Below are positions 20,338-31,364 of a DNA stretch of 64,000 nt, piece after piece. The stretch is from Stictocephala bisonia (taxonomy: Eukaryota; Arthropoda; Insecta; Hemiptera; Membracidae). The position numbers and the translations under genes were made by a program. Under the pieces are notes generated by a model. That model was not told the origin of the DNA. It saw only the letters and a program-made list of their open reading frames with translations, and did not search any database. The stretch is taken from NCBI GenBank assembly GCA_035578905.1, contig JAQJVL010000004.1, positions 9,172,779-9,236,778 on the forward strand, in the 5' to 3' direction. Within the stretch, counting starts at the first letter, position 1, and each line of letters begins with the position of its first letter.

Positions 20338-21855
20338 TGATGTTCTACTTCGCGTGACTCAGTCAACGCACAAGAACGACTGAAATAACATCATTCTACT
20401 ACGCGTGACTCAGTCAACGCACAAGAACGACCGAAATAACATCATTCTACTACGCGTGACTCAGTCAACGCACAAGAACGACTGAAATAACATCATTCTA
20501 CTACGCGTGACTCAGTCAACGCACAAGAACGACCCAAATAACATCGTTCTACTTCGCGTGACTCAGTCAACTCACAAGAACGACCCAAATTACATCATTC
20601 TACTACACGTGACTCAGTCAACGCACAAGAACGACCCAAATTACATCATTCTACTACACGTGACTCAGTCAACGCACAAGAACGACCCAAATTACATCAT
20701 TCTACTACACGTGACTCAGTCAACGCACAAGAACGACCCAAATTACATCATTCTACTACACGTGACTCAGTCAACGCACAAGAACGACCCAAATAACATC
20801 ATTCTACTACACGTGACTCAGTCAACGCACAAGAACGACCCAAATTACATCATTCTACTACACGTGACTCAGTCAACGCACAAGAACGACACAAATAACA
20901 TCATTCTACTACACGTGACTCAGTCAACGCACAAGAACTACCCAGATAACATCGTTCTACTACACGTGACTCAGTCAACGCACAAGAACGACCCAAATAA
21001 CATCGTTCTACTACGCGTGACTCAGTCAACGCACAAGAACGACCCAAATTACATCATTCTACTACACGTGACTCAGTCAACGCACAAGAATGACCCAAAT
21101 AACATCGTTCTACTACGCGTGACTCAGTCAACGCACAAGAACGACGGAAATAACATCATTCTACTACACGTGACTCAGTCAACGCACAAGAACGACCCAA
21201 ATAACATCATTCTACTACACGTGACTCAGTCAACGGACAAGAACGACCCAAATAACATCATTCTACTACACGTGACTCAGTCAACGCACAAGAACGACCC
21301 AAATTACATCATTCTACTACGCGTGACTCAGTCAACGCACAAGAACGACCCAAATTACATCATTCTACTACGCGTGACTCAGTCAACGCACAAGAACGAA
21401 CCAAATAACATCATTCTACTACACGTGACTCAGTCAACGCACAAGAACGACCCAAATAACATCATTCTACTACACGTGACTCAGTCAACGCACAAGAACG
21501 ACCCAAATTACATCATTCTACTACACGTGACTCAGTCAACGGACAAGAACGACCCAAATAACATCATTCTACTACACGTGACTCAGTCAACGCACAAGAA
21601 CGACCCAAATTACATCATTCTACTACGCGTAACTCAGTCAACGCACAAGAACGACCCAAATTACATTATTCTACTACGCGTGACTCAGTCAACGCACAAG
21701 AACGACCCAAATTAAATCATTCTACTACGCGTGACTCAGTCAACGCACAAGAACGACCCAAATAACATCATTCTACTACACGTGACTCAGTCAACGCACA
21801 AGAACGACCCAAATTACATCATTCTACTACACGTGACTCAGTCAACGGACAAGGT
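20338..21855. repeat. 51-bp minisatellite, second block, about 30 copies
   Basis: Same unit as 19037-19812, in the same orientation. Left-edge copies have cgcgtgactcag and gactgaaat; the interior alternates cacgtg and cgcgtg and acccaaat(a/t)acat. A cryptic 402-codon frame arises from the stop-free unit. The array breaks at 21856 where a G-rich 36-bp-type insert begins. Confidence 0.96.
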
Positions 21856-21928
21856 AGGTGACTCAATACCACTGTACGTGTATGGGTGGGTGGGTGGGTC
21901 AATACCACTGTACGTGTATGGGTGGGTG
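21856..21928 (+). repeat. Two 36-bp-type G-rich units embedded in the 51-bp array
   Basis: tgactcaataccactgtacg, tgtatgggtgggtgggtggg, then a second truncated unit ending gggtgggtgg, which fuses directly to ttctactacgcgtgactcag of the 51-bp repeat. The unit period is 36 bp and the sequence is clearly related to the array at 15188-16020. Confidence 0.8.
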
Positions 21929-22125
21929 GTTCTACTACGCGTGACTCAGTCAACGCACAAGAACGACCCAAATAACATCGTTCTACTTCGCGTCACTCAG
22001 TCAACGCACAAGAACGACCCAAATAACATCGTTCTACTACGCGTGACTCAGTCAACGCAGAGTAACGGCTCAAATAACATCGTTATACTACGCATGACTC
22101 AGTCAACGCACAGTAACGGCCCAAA
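21929..22125. repeat. 51-bp minisatellite, third block, about 4 copies
   Basis: Four progressively diverged units (cgcgtgactcag, cgcgtcactcag, cgcatgactcag) ending at about 22125. The right edge is the most degenerate part of the array. Confidence 0.9.
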
Positions 22126-22868
22126 TAAATTAATTTCATTTCATTTAAAAGCCCAAAGGATAAGTTCTGTTGAGATAATTCGACACTCTTTATACACAAG
22201 TTGTCAGTTATATTACTTCTATATAACCTGGATATATGTCAAGATCTTACATAAAACCTATTGCCACATCTTTTCGTCTTGTGTTAATTTATTAATCCTT
22301 CTTAAATGATGATAAAAACCAAAATTGTTCAGTAATACTACATATTTACCACTGAAAATTAAAAATTCCATTCGCATTTCTCGTCGTCTACTCGTTCACT
22401 GCAACTATGAATTAACAGGTTATCATTATGCAAAAACCTAATAAAAGACCTTCATCTGGCATTTACAAGTGATGGTGTTCAGTAGCAAGGAATCCGTTAT
22501 GTATGACTGATTCACACCACACTAATACACAGCAGTAACATGAGTAAATCTCTCGGAGGTAAGTCATTCAACCCCATTAACATGACTCCTTCACACGAGA
22601 CCTTACATTCGAGACATGCAAGTCAGGTCCACTACTTGTCGGCGCAGAAATAATGTGTACCCGAGTTTGAAGGTTTTTACTAAGAAACTAAGAAAGCCTA
22701 TCAAATACCAGCTTCACCATTGTTTTCCTCGTTTTATTGTTCGTTATATACGCATTTTCAAATTGTATTCAAACAAAAAAGTACTGGAATTTTTAATAGT
22801 TTATACTGTTCAAATTTACACTCTTATTTCTAAAAATACTCGTTATTTTATCGCATTCATATTTTATA

Positions 22869-23257
22869 GTCCAGCCGTTCTAACTTTACCTCTGAGGCTA
22901 AACTGGAAAATCGACATAAGCAACGTCGCATCCAGACCGCCACAGTCTTCATCTATATTTTACATCCGGTTACTCACAATTTGAAAAATGCAGGAAGGTA
23001 CAATTTTTTTTTTTTTTTTATTGGGAATGAAACGCTTTCTAGTGTTTAACTGGGAAGTACTTTTTTCCTGATTATAAATGTAAAAAAAAACCTAAGTCAA
23101 TCGGCCAATTTTAAATTATAAAAACTACCATGCTCTAATCATGATTCATCTAGACCAGAAACAAATTAAACGTGAGACAGGATGGAGCGAAGCGCTCAAG
23201 ACATACAATGTTGCCATGTTGTGCTCCCCTCAGAGGTAAAGTTAGAACGGCTGGACT
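22869..23257. repeat. Nested inverted repeat with perfect 29-bp arms
   Basis: gtccagccgttctaacttta then cctctgagg (22869-22897) is exactly complementary to cctcagaggtaaagttagaa then cggctggac (23229-23257). It lies in the left half of foldback copy 2. The arms are far better conserved than the surrounding foldback, which suggests a separate, more recent event. Confidence 0.85.
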
Positions 23258-23529
23258 ATATACGTGGTCAATAGAAATGTCTTGTATAAGTGTTAAATAT
23301 CAGAATTTTAGCTTTTTAAGAAAAAAGGTTCCTGTCAATTACCTGGAACAACTTTTTCTTGGTTTGTGTTCGTAAAATTAATTGCTTGGTCATGTTGCAA
23401 TCCATTAAATGTTAATACAATAAGTTAATTTTATATGCGTAAGTAATACATTGATTTTAAATTGATTGATATTTGTCACGGTTTATTGCTGTAACGCAGC
23501 GCCTGACCAAAACAAAGATAATCAGAGTG

Positions 23530-23874
23530 AAGTTGCCGTGTTCAGACGGACTGCCGCGCCATCTCTACACAGTCTAATCCCTGAAGAGAACTGAGTGTCA
23601 AACTTGTTAGTTAGCTGAAAATCAGACCAACACTGCGTGGTTCGGATTCCACGTAAAGCTGTAGGTCGTATAGTTGCCCTAGCTATTGGGCTATTAATAT
23701 ATAGTCCTTTCAAAGCTAAGTCGAACTTAGATAGTAACTATGACTACACTCGTTCATCTTCACTCCTGAAGTACCTTAAAGTTGCCGTGTTCAGATGGAC
23801 TGCCGCGCCATCTCTACACAGTCTACAGTACCTTAAAGTTGCCGTGTTCAGACGGACTACCGCGCCATCTCTAC
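23530..23874 (+). repeat. Three copies of a 40-48 bp motif
   Basis: aagttgccgtgttcagacgg then actgccgcgccatctctac occurs at 23530-23575, 23779-23826 and 23834-23874. The last two are 55 bp apart as a tandem pair beginning agtaccttaaagttgcc. GC content is high compared with the flanks. It is probably part of an insertion inside foldback copy 2. The open frames through it have no recognised domain. Confidence 0.7.
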
Positions 23875-25489
23875 AGTATATTAGACACCAATATTGTAAC
23901 ATTCCCCATCAGCTCCTATCATAAGGGCTTTTGGACTTTGCTCGGCAGCTTTAAACATTTTTGTTTTCTGATTGTTTTGGAAGGGTATACATTTGTTTGT
24001 TTATATTTAATATTTTATTGTTGTTATAGGTTTTATGAAACTTATTCATCAGTGTATGAAAGATCGTCATCAAGTTCTATTCCATCTCAATATCTGTCGG
24101 AGACCTGGGTAAAGTTCCACAAAAAACCCTTGATTCATTAACCTTTGTGGAAGTGAGTGGACAGTGAGACATAGCCGACGCGGCAACGTCGCACTGTCTT
24201 TCTTCTCGGAACTGGTTGGCATTGCCTTGCAAAAATAAAGCCACTAAAAATACAAATTAATTTAAAGTCATTGGGTTACTTACACATATAAAAGTAACAT
24301 ATCACGCGTATTTATATTTAAAGGATTACAACGTGACCAAGAAATTCATTTTTCGATCAGTAGAAACGAAAATAACATTGTTTCAGGAAATTGAATAGAA
24401 CTTTTTTCTTAAAAAGTTGAAATTCTTGAATTTATAACTCAAATAGAAAACATTCCTCTCAAGCACTTATTGAAATATAAGAAGGATACAATGACGGGAT
24501 TTTGTGTAATATAAGTGTAAAGTTAATGCACAGTGAAAACTAGTACAATTTCATTCACTTTTTTGTTCCAGCCTGGATAAAAATTATTAACATTTAAAAC
24601 ATGTGTATTATAACATGCAATTAAATAATAAAAACAATGGTGTGGCTGTATTTCTCTAGGCTTCTTAGTTACTTGGTGAATAACCTTCAAACTCGGGTAC
24701 ACATAATTTTTGCGCCGACAGGCACAGACTATACTCCCGCCGCCGAGCTGCGCGCACTGCTCTCGGTGGAATCCAATTTATTTTTTAATCCATTGTGGTA
24801 GTTGTATCCAGTAAAAAGTTAATTTGTTCGTGCTCCCTGCAACTTAATCGTCTAATTATAGCACCATGCAAAATTCATAATTGTGCAGTTTTTAGTAACT
24901 GAGCTAACTCTGAGTTAGAAAATATAACTACTTAATTAATATTATTAGTAGAAGTTTGGATAAATGGTACAAAAATAGTTAGACTATCTATCGTCCAAAA
25001 TAAATATTTTTCCGAAGTTTCATTCCTGAGTTTTGTTCTATTAAATATGAAGAATGCATTATTTTTATAGTTTGCTTTTTTTCATTACTGTATAGCTTAG
25101 AATATAAATTTACTAATATGCATTAAAAATACTTGAATTTCATGAAAACTTCTTTCATTGATGATTAAAACTGGGTTTATTGGATATTTTTAGTCCTTTG
25201 TTTTTGACGAGAATGTGAAATCCAACGTTCAGGGTGTAGGTAGGTGCATGCAGAACAAGTCCATGGAGTGAACTGCTGATGAGTAGTTGTGAAGAGTTAA
25301 CTAGCAGATGTATGCAAGTTGGTAATCACGGCTTTATATTGTTTGTAGTTGTTACTGAAAGTCAAATGAGAACAGTAGCCACAAATTTCATCAAATGTAA
25401 ATTATTGTATAAATACTTTAGTATGGTAACAAATAAAGCCACCAACACTAGTGCACAGCTATTTAGAGTCATTTACCCATATGACTTAT

Positions 25490-26060
25490 TATATACACAC
25501 CCACTTTTCTAATACTCATTTGCTATTTACTCACCCCTACTCATATACTTATAGTCACTCTACAGTAAACTCAACCACTCCACTTGTTCTCACTCTGCTA
25601 TACACTCACCTACTCCACTTAAAATCACTCTGATATATACTCTCTGATTCCATTTATACTCACTCTGCTGAATACTCACCCAATTCACCGGGTGCTCTGA
25701 CGTATACGCACCTACTCTTCTTATACTCACTCTGCTGTAATCTCAACCACTCCACTTATACTCACTCTGATATATAGTCAACCACTCCACTTATACTCAC
25801 TCTGATACATATAGTCACCCATTTCACTTATACTGACTCTGATCTATATCCACCTACCCCTCTTATACTTACTCCCCTTACTCCCTCCACTTACACTCTA
25901 TCAGATATAAACTTTCCCATTCCACTTATACTCACTCTTCTATAAACACACCCACTTCACATAGTACTCACTATGACATAAACTCATATACTCCTCTTAT
26001 ACTCACTTTGCTGTAAACTTACCCTCTTCACTTATACTTACCTACTCCACTTATATTCAC
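25490..26060. repeat. Degenerate tandem region, about 36-38 bp period
   Basis: Repeated but diverged units of the type ccactccacttatactcact then ctgatatatactca. The strand is rich in C and T, poor in G, and nearly free of CpG. Divergence among units is much higher than in the other arrays, so it is an older tandem repeat. It ends about 200 bp before the exon 26256 acceptor. Confidence 0.8.
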
Positions 26061-26255
26061 TTAACATAACCTATGATTATGTTAATGCTTAGAATAGTGA
26101 TATCCTTATTTTGTATTGAGGAACTGTCACCGGCTAAAAGCATAATTGATTGGTGTTATAAAAAAGTACTTAAAAGTTTGTTTCTGCTATGTTAATGTTT
26201 ATAACTAAATTAAACTTATGTTTATTTCTACTAAATGTAAAATTAAATGTTTTAG

Positions 26256-26468
26256 ATCCATATGTCAAAGTTTGGCTTCAATTTGGTGACAAGCGAATAG
26301 AAAAACGCAAGACTCCCATATTTAAATGTACGCTTAACCCAGTTTTCAATGAAAACTTTAGTTTCAACGTACCTTGGGAGAAGATAAGAGAGTGTTCTCT
26401 GGATGTGATGGTCATGGATTTTGACAATATTGGTCGCAATGAACTCATTGGACGCATCTTGCTTGCTG
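26256..26468 (+). CDS. Syt7: Synaptotagmin-7 coding exon (C2B core)
   Basis: The acceptor is aaatgttttag and the donor g/gtaaga at 26469. The exon completes the aspartate codon (D143) and reads PYVKVWLQFGDKRIEKRKTP, NPVFNENFSFNVPWEKIREC and LDVMVMDFDNIGRNELIGRI, then LLAG. DKRIEKRK is the polybasic strand that binds acidic lipids and SNAREs in this family. MDFDNIGRNE is the third Ca2+ loop: D197 and D199 are ligands, while the fifth position, D371 in synaptotagmin-1 numbering, is glutamate (E205). The end phase is 1, matching exon 36714. Confidence 0.97.
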
Positions 26469-26612
26469 GTAAGAAAGACTTTTTCGAGCATAAACTCCTT
26501 TAGACACTGTTGCTTGAGTTACAATCCAAATTTGTAAACGCTTTTCTTTTAGAATGAGAGGTAGCTCAATAAAGAATAACGCATTAAAGAATAAATTAGT
26601 TTATTGATTGAA

Positions 26613-29481
26613 TTCTTATCGTCAGTTATACTGTCGGCGAGGCAGGGGTTCGTCCTTGTCCATGTTCGCGCTGCCTGCCGTATGTGGAGCACCGCGTTGC
26701 GTTGGCAGTGATACTTGATACTTATCGTCAGTTATACTGTCGGCGAGGCAGGGGTTCGTCCTTGTCCATGTTCGCGCTGCCTGCCGTATGTGGAGCACCG
26801 CGTTACGTTGCCAGTGATACTTGATACTTATCGTCAGTTATACTGTCGGCGAGGCAGGGGTTCGTCCTTGTCCATGTTCGCGCTGCCTGCCGTATGTGGA
26901 GCACCGCGTTACGTTGGCAGTGATACTGGATACTTATCGTCAGTTATACTGTCGGCGAGGCAGGGGTTCGTCCTTGTCCATGTTCGCGCTGCCTGCCGTA
27001 TGTGGAGCACCGCGTTACGTTGCCAGTAATACTTGATACTTATCGTCAGTTATACTGTCGGCGAGGCAGGGGTTCGTCCTTGTCCATGTTCGCGCAGCCT
27101 GCCGTATGTGGAGCACCACGTTACGTTGCCAGTGATACTTGATACTTATCGTCAGTTATACTGTCGGCGAGGCAGGGGTTCGTCCTTGTCCATGTTCGCG
27201 CTGCCTGCCGTATGTGGAGCACCGCGTTACGTTGTCAGTAATACTTGATACTTATCGTCAGTTATACTGTCGGCGATGCAGGGGTTCGTCCTTGTCCATG
27301 TTCGCGCTGCCTGCCGTATGTGGAGCACCGCATTACGTTGGCAGTGATACTTGATACTTATCGTTAGTTATACTTTCGGCGAGGCAGGGGTTCGTCCTTG
27401 TCCATGTTCGCGCTGCCTGCCGTATGTGGAGCACCGCGTTACGTGGCCAGTGATACTTGATACTTATCGTCAGTTATACTGTCGGCGAGGCAGGGGTTCG
27501 TCCTTGTCCATCTTCGCGCTGTCTGCCGTATGTGGAGCACCGCGTTACGTTGGCAGTGATACTGGATACTTATCGTTAGTTATACTTTCGGCGAGGCAGG
27601 GGTTCGTCCTTGTCCATGTTCGCGCTGCCTGCCGTATGTGGAGCACCGCATTACGTTGGCAGTGATACTTGATACTTATCGTCAGTTATACTGTCGGCGA
27701 GGCAGGGGTTCGTCCTTGTCCATGTTCGCGCAGCCTGCCGTATGTGGAGCACCGCATTACGTTGGCAGTGATACTTGATACTTATCGTCAGTTATACTGT
27801 CGGCGAGGCAGGGGTTCGTCCTTGTCCATGTTCGCGCTGCCTGCCGTATGTGGAGCACCACGTTGGCAGTGATACTTCATACTTATCGTCAGTTATACTG
27901 TCGGCGAGGCAGGGGTTCGTCCTTGTCCATGTTCGCGCTGCCTGCCGTATGTGGAGCACCGCGTTACGTTGCCAGTGATACTTGATACTTATCGTCAGTT
28001 ATACTGTCGGCGAGGCAGGGGTTCGTCCTTGTCCATGTTCGCGCTGCCTGCCGTATGTGGAGCACCGCGTTACGTTGGCAGTGATACTGGATACTTATCG
28101 TCAGTTATACTGTCGGCGAGGCAGGGGTTCGTCCTTGTCCATGTTCGCGCTGCCTGCCGTATGTGGAGCACCGCGTTACGTTGCCAGTGATACTTGATAC
28201 TTATCGTCAGTTATACTGTCGGCGAGGCAGGGGTTCGTCCTTGTCCATGTTCGCGCAGCCTGCCGTATGTGGAGCACCGCATTACGTTGGCAGTGATACT
28301 TGATACTTATCGTCAGTTATGCTGTCGGCGAGGCAGGGGTTCGTCCTTGTCCATGTTCGCGCTGCCTGCCGTATGTGGAGCACCGCGTTACGTTGGCAGT
28401 GATACTTGATACTTATCGTCAGTTATACTGTCGGCGAGGCAGGGGTTCGTCCTTGTCCATGTTCGCGCTGCCTGCCGTATGTGGAGCACCGCGTTACGTT
28501 GCCAGTGATACTTGATACTTATCGTCAGTTATACTGTCGGCGAGGCAGGGGTTCGTCCTTGTCCATGTTCGCGCAGCCTGCCGTATGTGGAGCACCGCGT
28601 TGCGTTGGCAGTGATACTTGATACTTATCGTCAGTTATACTGTCGGCGAGGCAGGGGTTCGTCCTTGTCCATGTTCGCGCTGCCTGCCGTATGTGGAGCA
28701 CCGCATTACGTTGGCAGTGATACTTGATACTTATCGTCAGTTATACTGTCGGCGAGGCAGGGGTTCGTCCTTGTCCATGTTCGCGCAGCCTGCCGTATGT
28801 GGAGCACCGCATTACGTTGGCAGTGATACTTGATACTTATCGTCAGTTATACTGTCGGCGAGGCAGGGGTTCGTCCTTGTCCATGTTCGCGCTGCCTGCC
28901 GTATGTGGAGCACCGCGTTACGTTGCCAGTGATACTTGATACTTATCGTCAGTTATACTGTCGGCGAGGCAGGGGTTCGCCCTTGTCCATGTTCACGCAG
29001 CCTGCCGTATGTGGAGCACCGCATTACGTTGGCAGTAATACTTGATACTTATCGTCAGTTATACTGTCGGCGAGGCAGGGGTTCGTCCTTGTCCATGTTC
29101 GCGCTGCCTGCCGTATGTGGAGCACCGCGTTACGTTGGCAGTGATACTTGATACTTATCGTCAGTTATACTGTCGGCGAGGCAGGTGTTCGTCCTTGTCC
29201 ATGTTCGCGCTGCCTGCCGTATGTGGAGCACCGCGTTACGTTGCCAGTAATACTTGATACTTATCGTCAGTTATACTGTCGGCGAGGCAGGGGTTCGTCC
29301 TTGTCAATGTTCGCGCTGCCTGCCGTATGTGGAGCACCGCGTTACGTTGGCAGTGATACTTGATACTTATCGTCAGTTATACTGTCGGCGAGGCAGGTGT
29401 TCGTCCTTGTCCATGTTCGCGCTGCCTGCCGTATGTGGAGCACCGCGTTACGTTGCCAGTGATACTTGATACTTATTATTT
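26613..29481. repeat. 106-bp CpG-rich minisatellite, about 27 copies
   Basis: Units of 106 bp: gatacttatcgtcagttata, ctgtcggcgaggcaggggtt, cgtccttgtccatgttcgcg, ctgcctgccgtatgtggagc, accgcgttacgttggcagt. A full unit has 10 CpG dinucleotides, far above the flanking intron. Variants (gcgctg/gcgcag, ttggcag/ttgccag) recur in partly alternating order. One unit near 27860 has lost about 8 bp. The array begins about 145 bp after the exon 26468 donor. Overlapping 71-codon frames, one per unit, are repeat by-products. Confidence 0.97.
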
Positions 29482-30470
29482 TAATGTTTTTAATTTTATC
29501 TTAAAACTAATATTTTACATTGACATTAATTTAGCCAAGATATTTTTCAACATATTATCTTGGCACATACAGTGATATTTTCTAGACTCAAAGTTACACA
29601 TCTCACAAATATAAATAATTAACGTTCATTTTAAATATTACAAACTAAAAAAATTACAATCATAACAATTTTAAAAATTTCACAAGTATAACATAAATTT
29701 GTATAACAGACATATGTATATGCTTGATGATAAAAATTGGCTTGTAGTTTGTCTCATTTAAAATAGACATTATTTTAAACAATATCTGTTCATTTTTAAT
29801 ATATAGTAATTTGTTTTTCATTTTATATTATATAAAATATTTTAATTGATTATTAAATACCAAATCTACAAGAATATGTTTCAAACAAAAGAATCACTTG
29901 TAAAAAGCACAGCACAGAGAAAGGAGTGCCTTATAGATGTCGTGATACTACATGAATGCTCAGCTGCATCACAGAATGGGCCAGAGGACATCTCCTGCTT
30001 GCCAAGTATATGATCCGTTCTCTATTATAAGTACCTATGTGAAAACTGGCTTAAAAGCTTGAAACTAATAAGATGAGCTCAAAACTAATTTTTTGATATT
30101 GAACATTTGTAGGTATGCATTTATGTTATTAATTGTTCTGTATATTTTTATGCTGTGTTAATTTTATCCCATATTGTGTGATGCAATGCAGATACCAAGT
30201 TCAATGTGTGGTTGCATTAATACTGTTCAAAAATGAAAATCAGGTTCATGTCTTGCATCACATATCTAAGTTCAAAGGCTATTCCGAATTAGTTTAAGAA
30301 AGCTTCAGCATCTGTTATCAAAATTAAAAATGTATACAAAGCACTATATAATTATACATAGTGTTAATACTACAGTATTTTATGTGTTATACTAAGATGA
30401 TGGATCTGGAATCCTTACAAAATAGATTGAAACACTATGAAAGTAATCAGCACTCTCAAGCCTGTCTATT

Positions 30471-31364
30471 CAGGGTTCGGCAAAAGTCTGGAATATATTT
30501 ATTAATTTTAAAACTATTAAAAGAAAAGTAATGAAACTTTGTAGTTCTTTACATGGCCCTATACCAAACGTATGGACATATTTTACTTGTTTTTTTTAAT
30601 ATCCAGGAGATGGCCGATGAAGGAAGTCTTTGAACATTTTAAATGTAGGCCTTCCTCGAGTTATACCTCATTTTAAAGGTCTTTGTTTGTACAATACAAA
30701 AGTACAAATCTGAGGGCAAAAGGATGACCCATTCACAAAATACAGTGATTCAAAGAATTTAATGTCATATTACTAATTCTTCTCAGTTATACGGCTATTT
30801 ATTTAACAGTTTGATGTCCCTGTTGCTGATTGTTAACAATCGTAACAAAGGACTGCATTATAAAAATAGTGATGCTATTTAACTAAGATTAAAATAAGAA
30901 AAATTTACTAAAACACTTTTGACAAGAGGTTTACCTAAAATAGTTTTAAAATATTATCATAATAATTTGTACTTATTTTTTGTGAAATTTAATTTCTCAT
31001 AGTTAGATAAATTATACCTCTACGCAGCAATAGATAATAACTATCTTACCTTTGTCTTAAGCAGTGTTAGTTATATGACATTAAATTCTTTGAGAGGTTA
31101 TATTTTCTGACTGGGTCATCCTTTTGACCTCAGGTTTGCACTCTTGTATTTTACAAACATAGACCTTTAAAATGAGGTATGACTCGAGGTAGGCTTACAT
31201 TTAAAATTTCTAAGACTTCGAAGGAAATTCTCATGAAGATGGGCCATCCCCTGGACATTAAAAAAACAAGTAAAATATGTCCATATGTTTGGTATAGGGA
31301 CATGTACATAACTGCAAAGTTTCATTACATTTCTTTCAATGTTCAAGACTTTTGTCTAACGCTG
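30471..31364. mobile_element. Foldback or inverted-repeat DNA element, about 0.9 kb (second family)
   Basis: The left end cagggttcggcaaaagtctg (30471) is the complement of the right end caagacttttgtctaacgctg (to 31364). The arms of about 300 bp match at many points, for example ttgaacattttaaatgtagg / aggcttacatttaaaatttc and gggcaaaaggatgaccca / tgggtcatccttttgacctc. There is no transposase frame. The CAGGGT-type terminus resembles some Tc1/mariner-superfamily ends, but I cannot assign it firmly. Confidence 0.7.

Larger units (their letters stand above)
22636..24722. mobile_element. Foldback DNA transposon, copy 2 (about 2.1 kb, carrying insertions)
   Basis: The left end tgtcggcgcagaaataatg then tgtacccgagtttgaagg is complementary to the right end ccttcaaactcgggtacac then ataatttttgcgccgaca over about 36 bp, with few mismatches. 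It is the same family as copy 1. It is longer because the interior holds extra material: a 389-bp hairpin (22869-23257) with a perfect 29-bp stem, and a segment at about 23480-24240 with three copies of a gttgccgtgttcagacgga-type motif. No transposase was found and no clear target-site duplication. Confidence 0.75.
16633..26255 (+). other. Syt7 intron, exon 16464-16632 to exon 26256-26468
   Basis: The donor is gtatca and the acceptor aaattaaatgttttag. It contains foldback copy 1 with its SINE, the 51-bp arrays, an antisense zinc-finger-like exon, foldback copy 2 and a degenerate tandem region at 25490-26060. 18061-19036, 22125-22635 and 24723-25480 are AT-rich with no feature I can support. 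Confidence 0.9.

Noticed and set aside
19058..22309. Frames of 263, 402 and 192 codons with THKNDPNN repeats
   Set aside because: By-products of the 51-bp minisatellite; they end wherever a unit gains a stop.
26715..29575. Series of 71-codon cysteine-containing frames starting every 106 bp
   Set aside because: One start and one stop recur in each unit of the 106-bp array. The Cys/Arg-rich look reflects unit composition.
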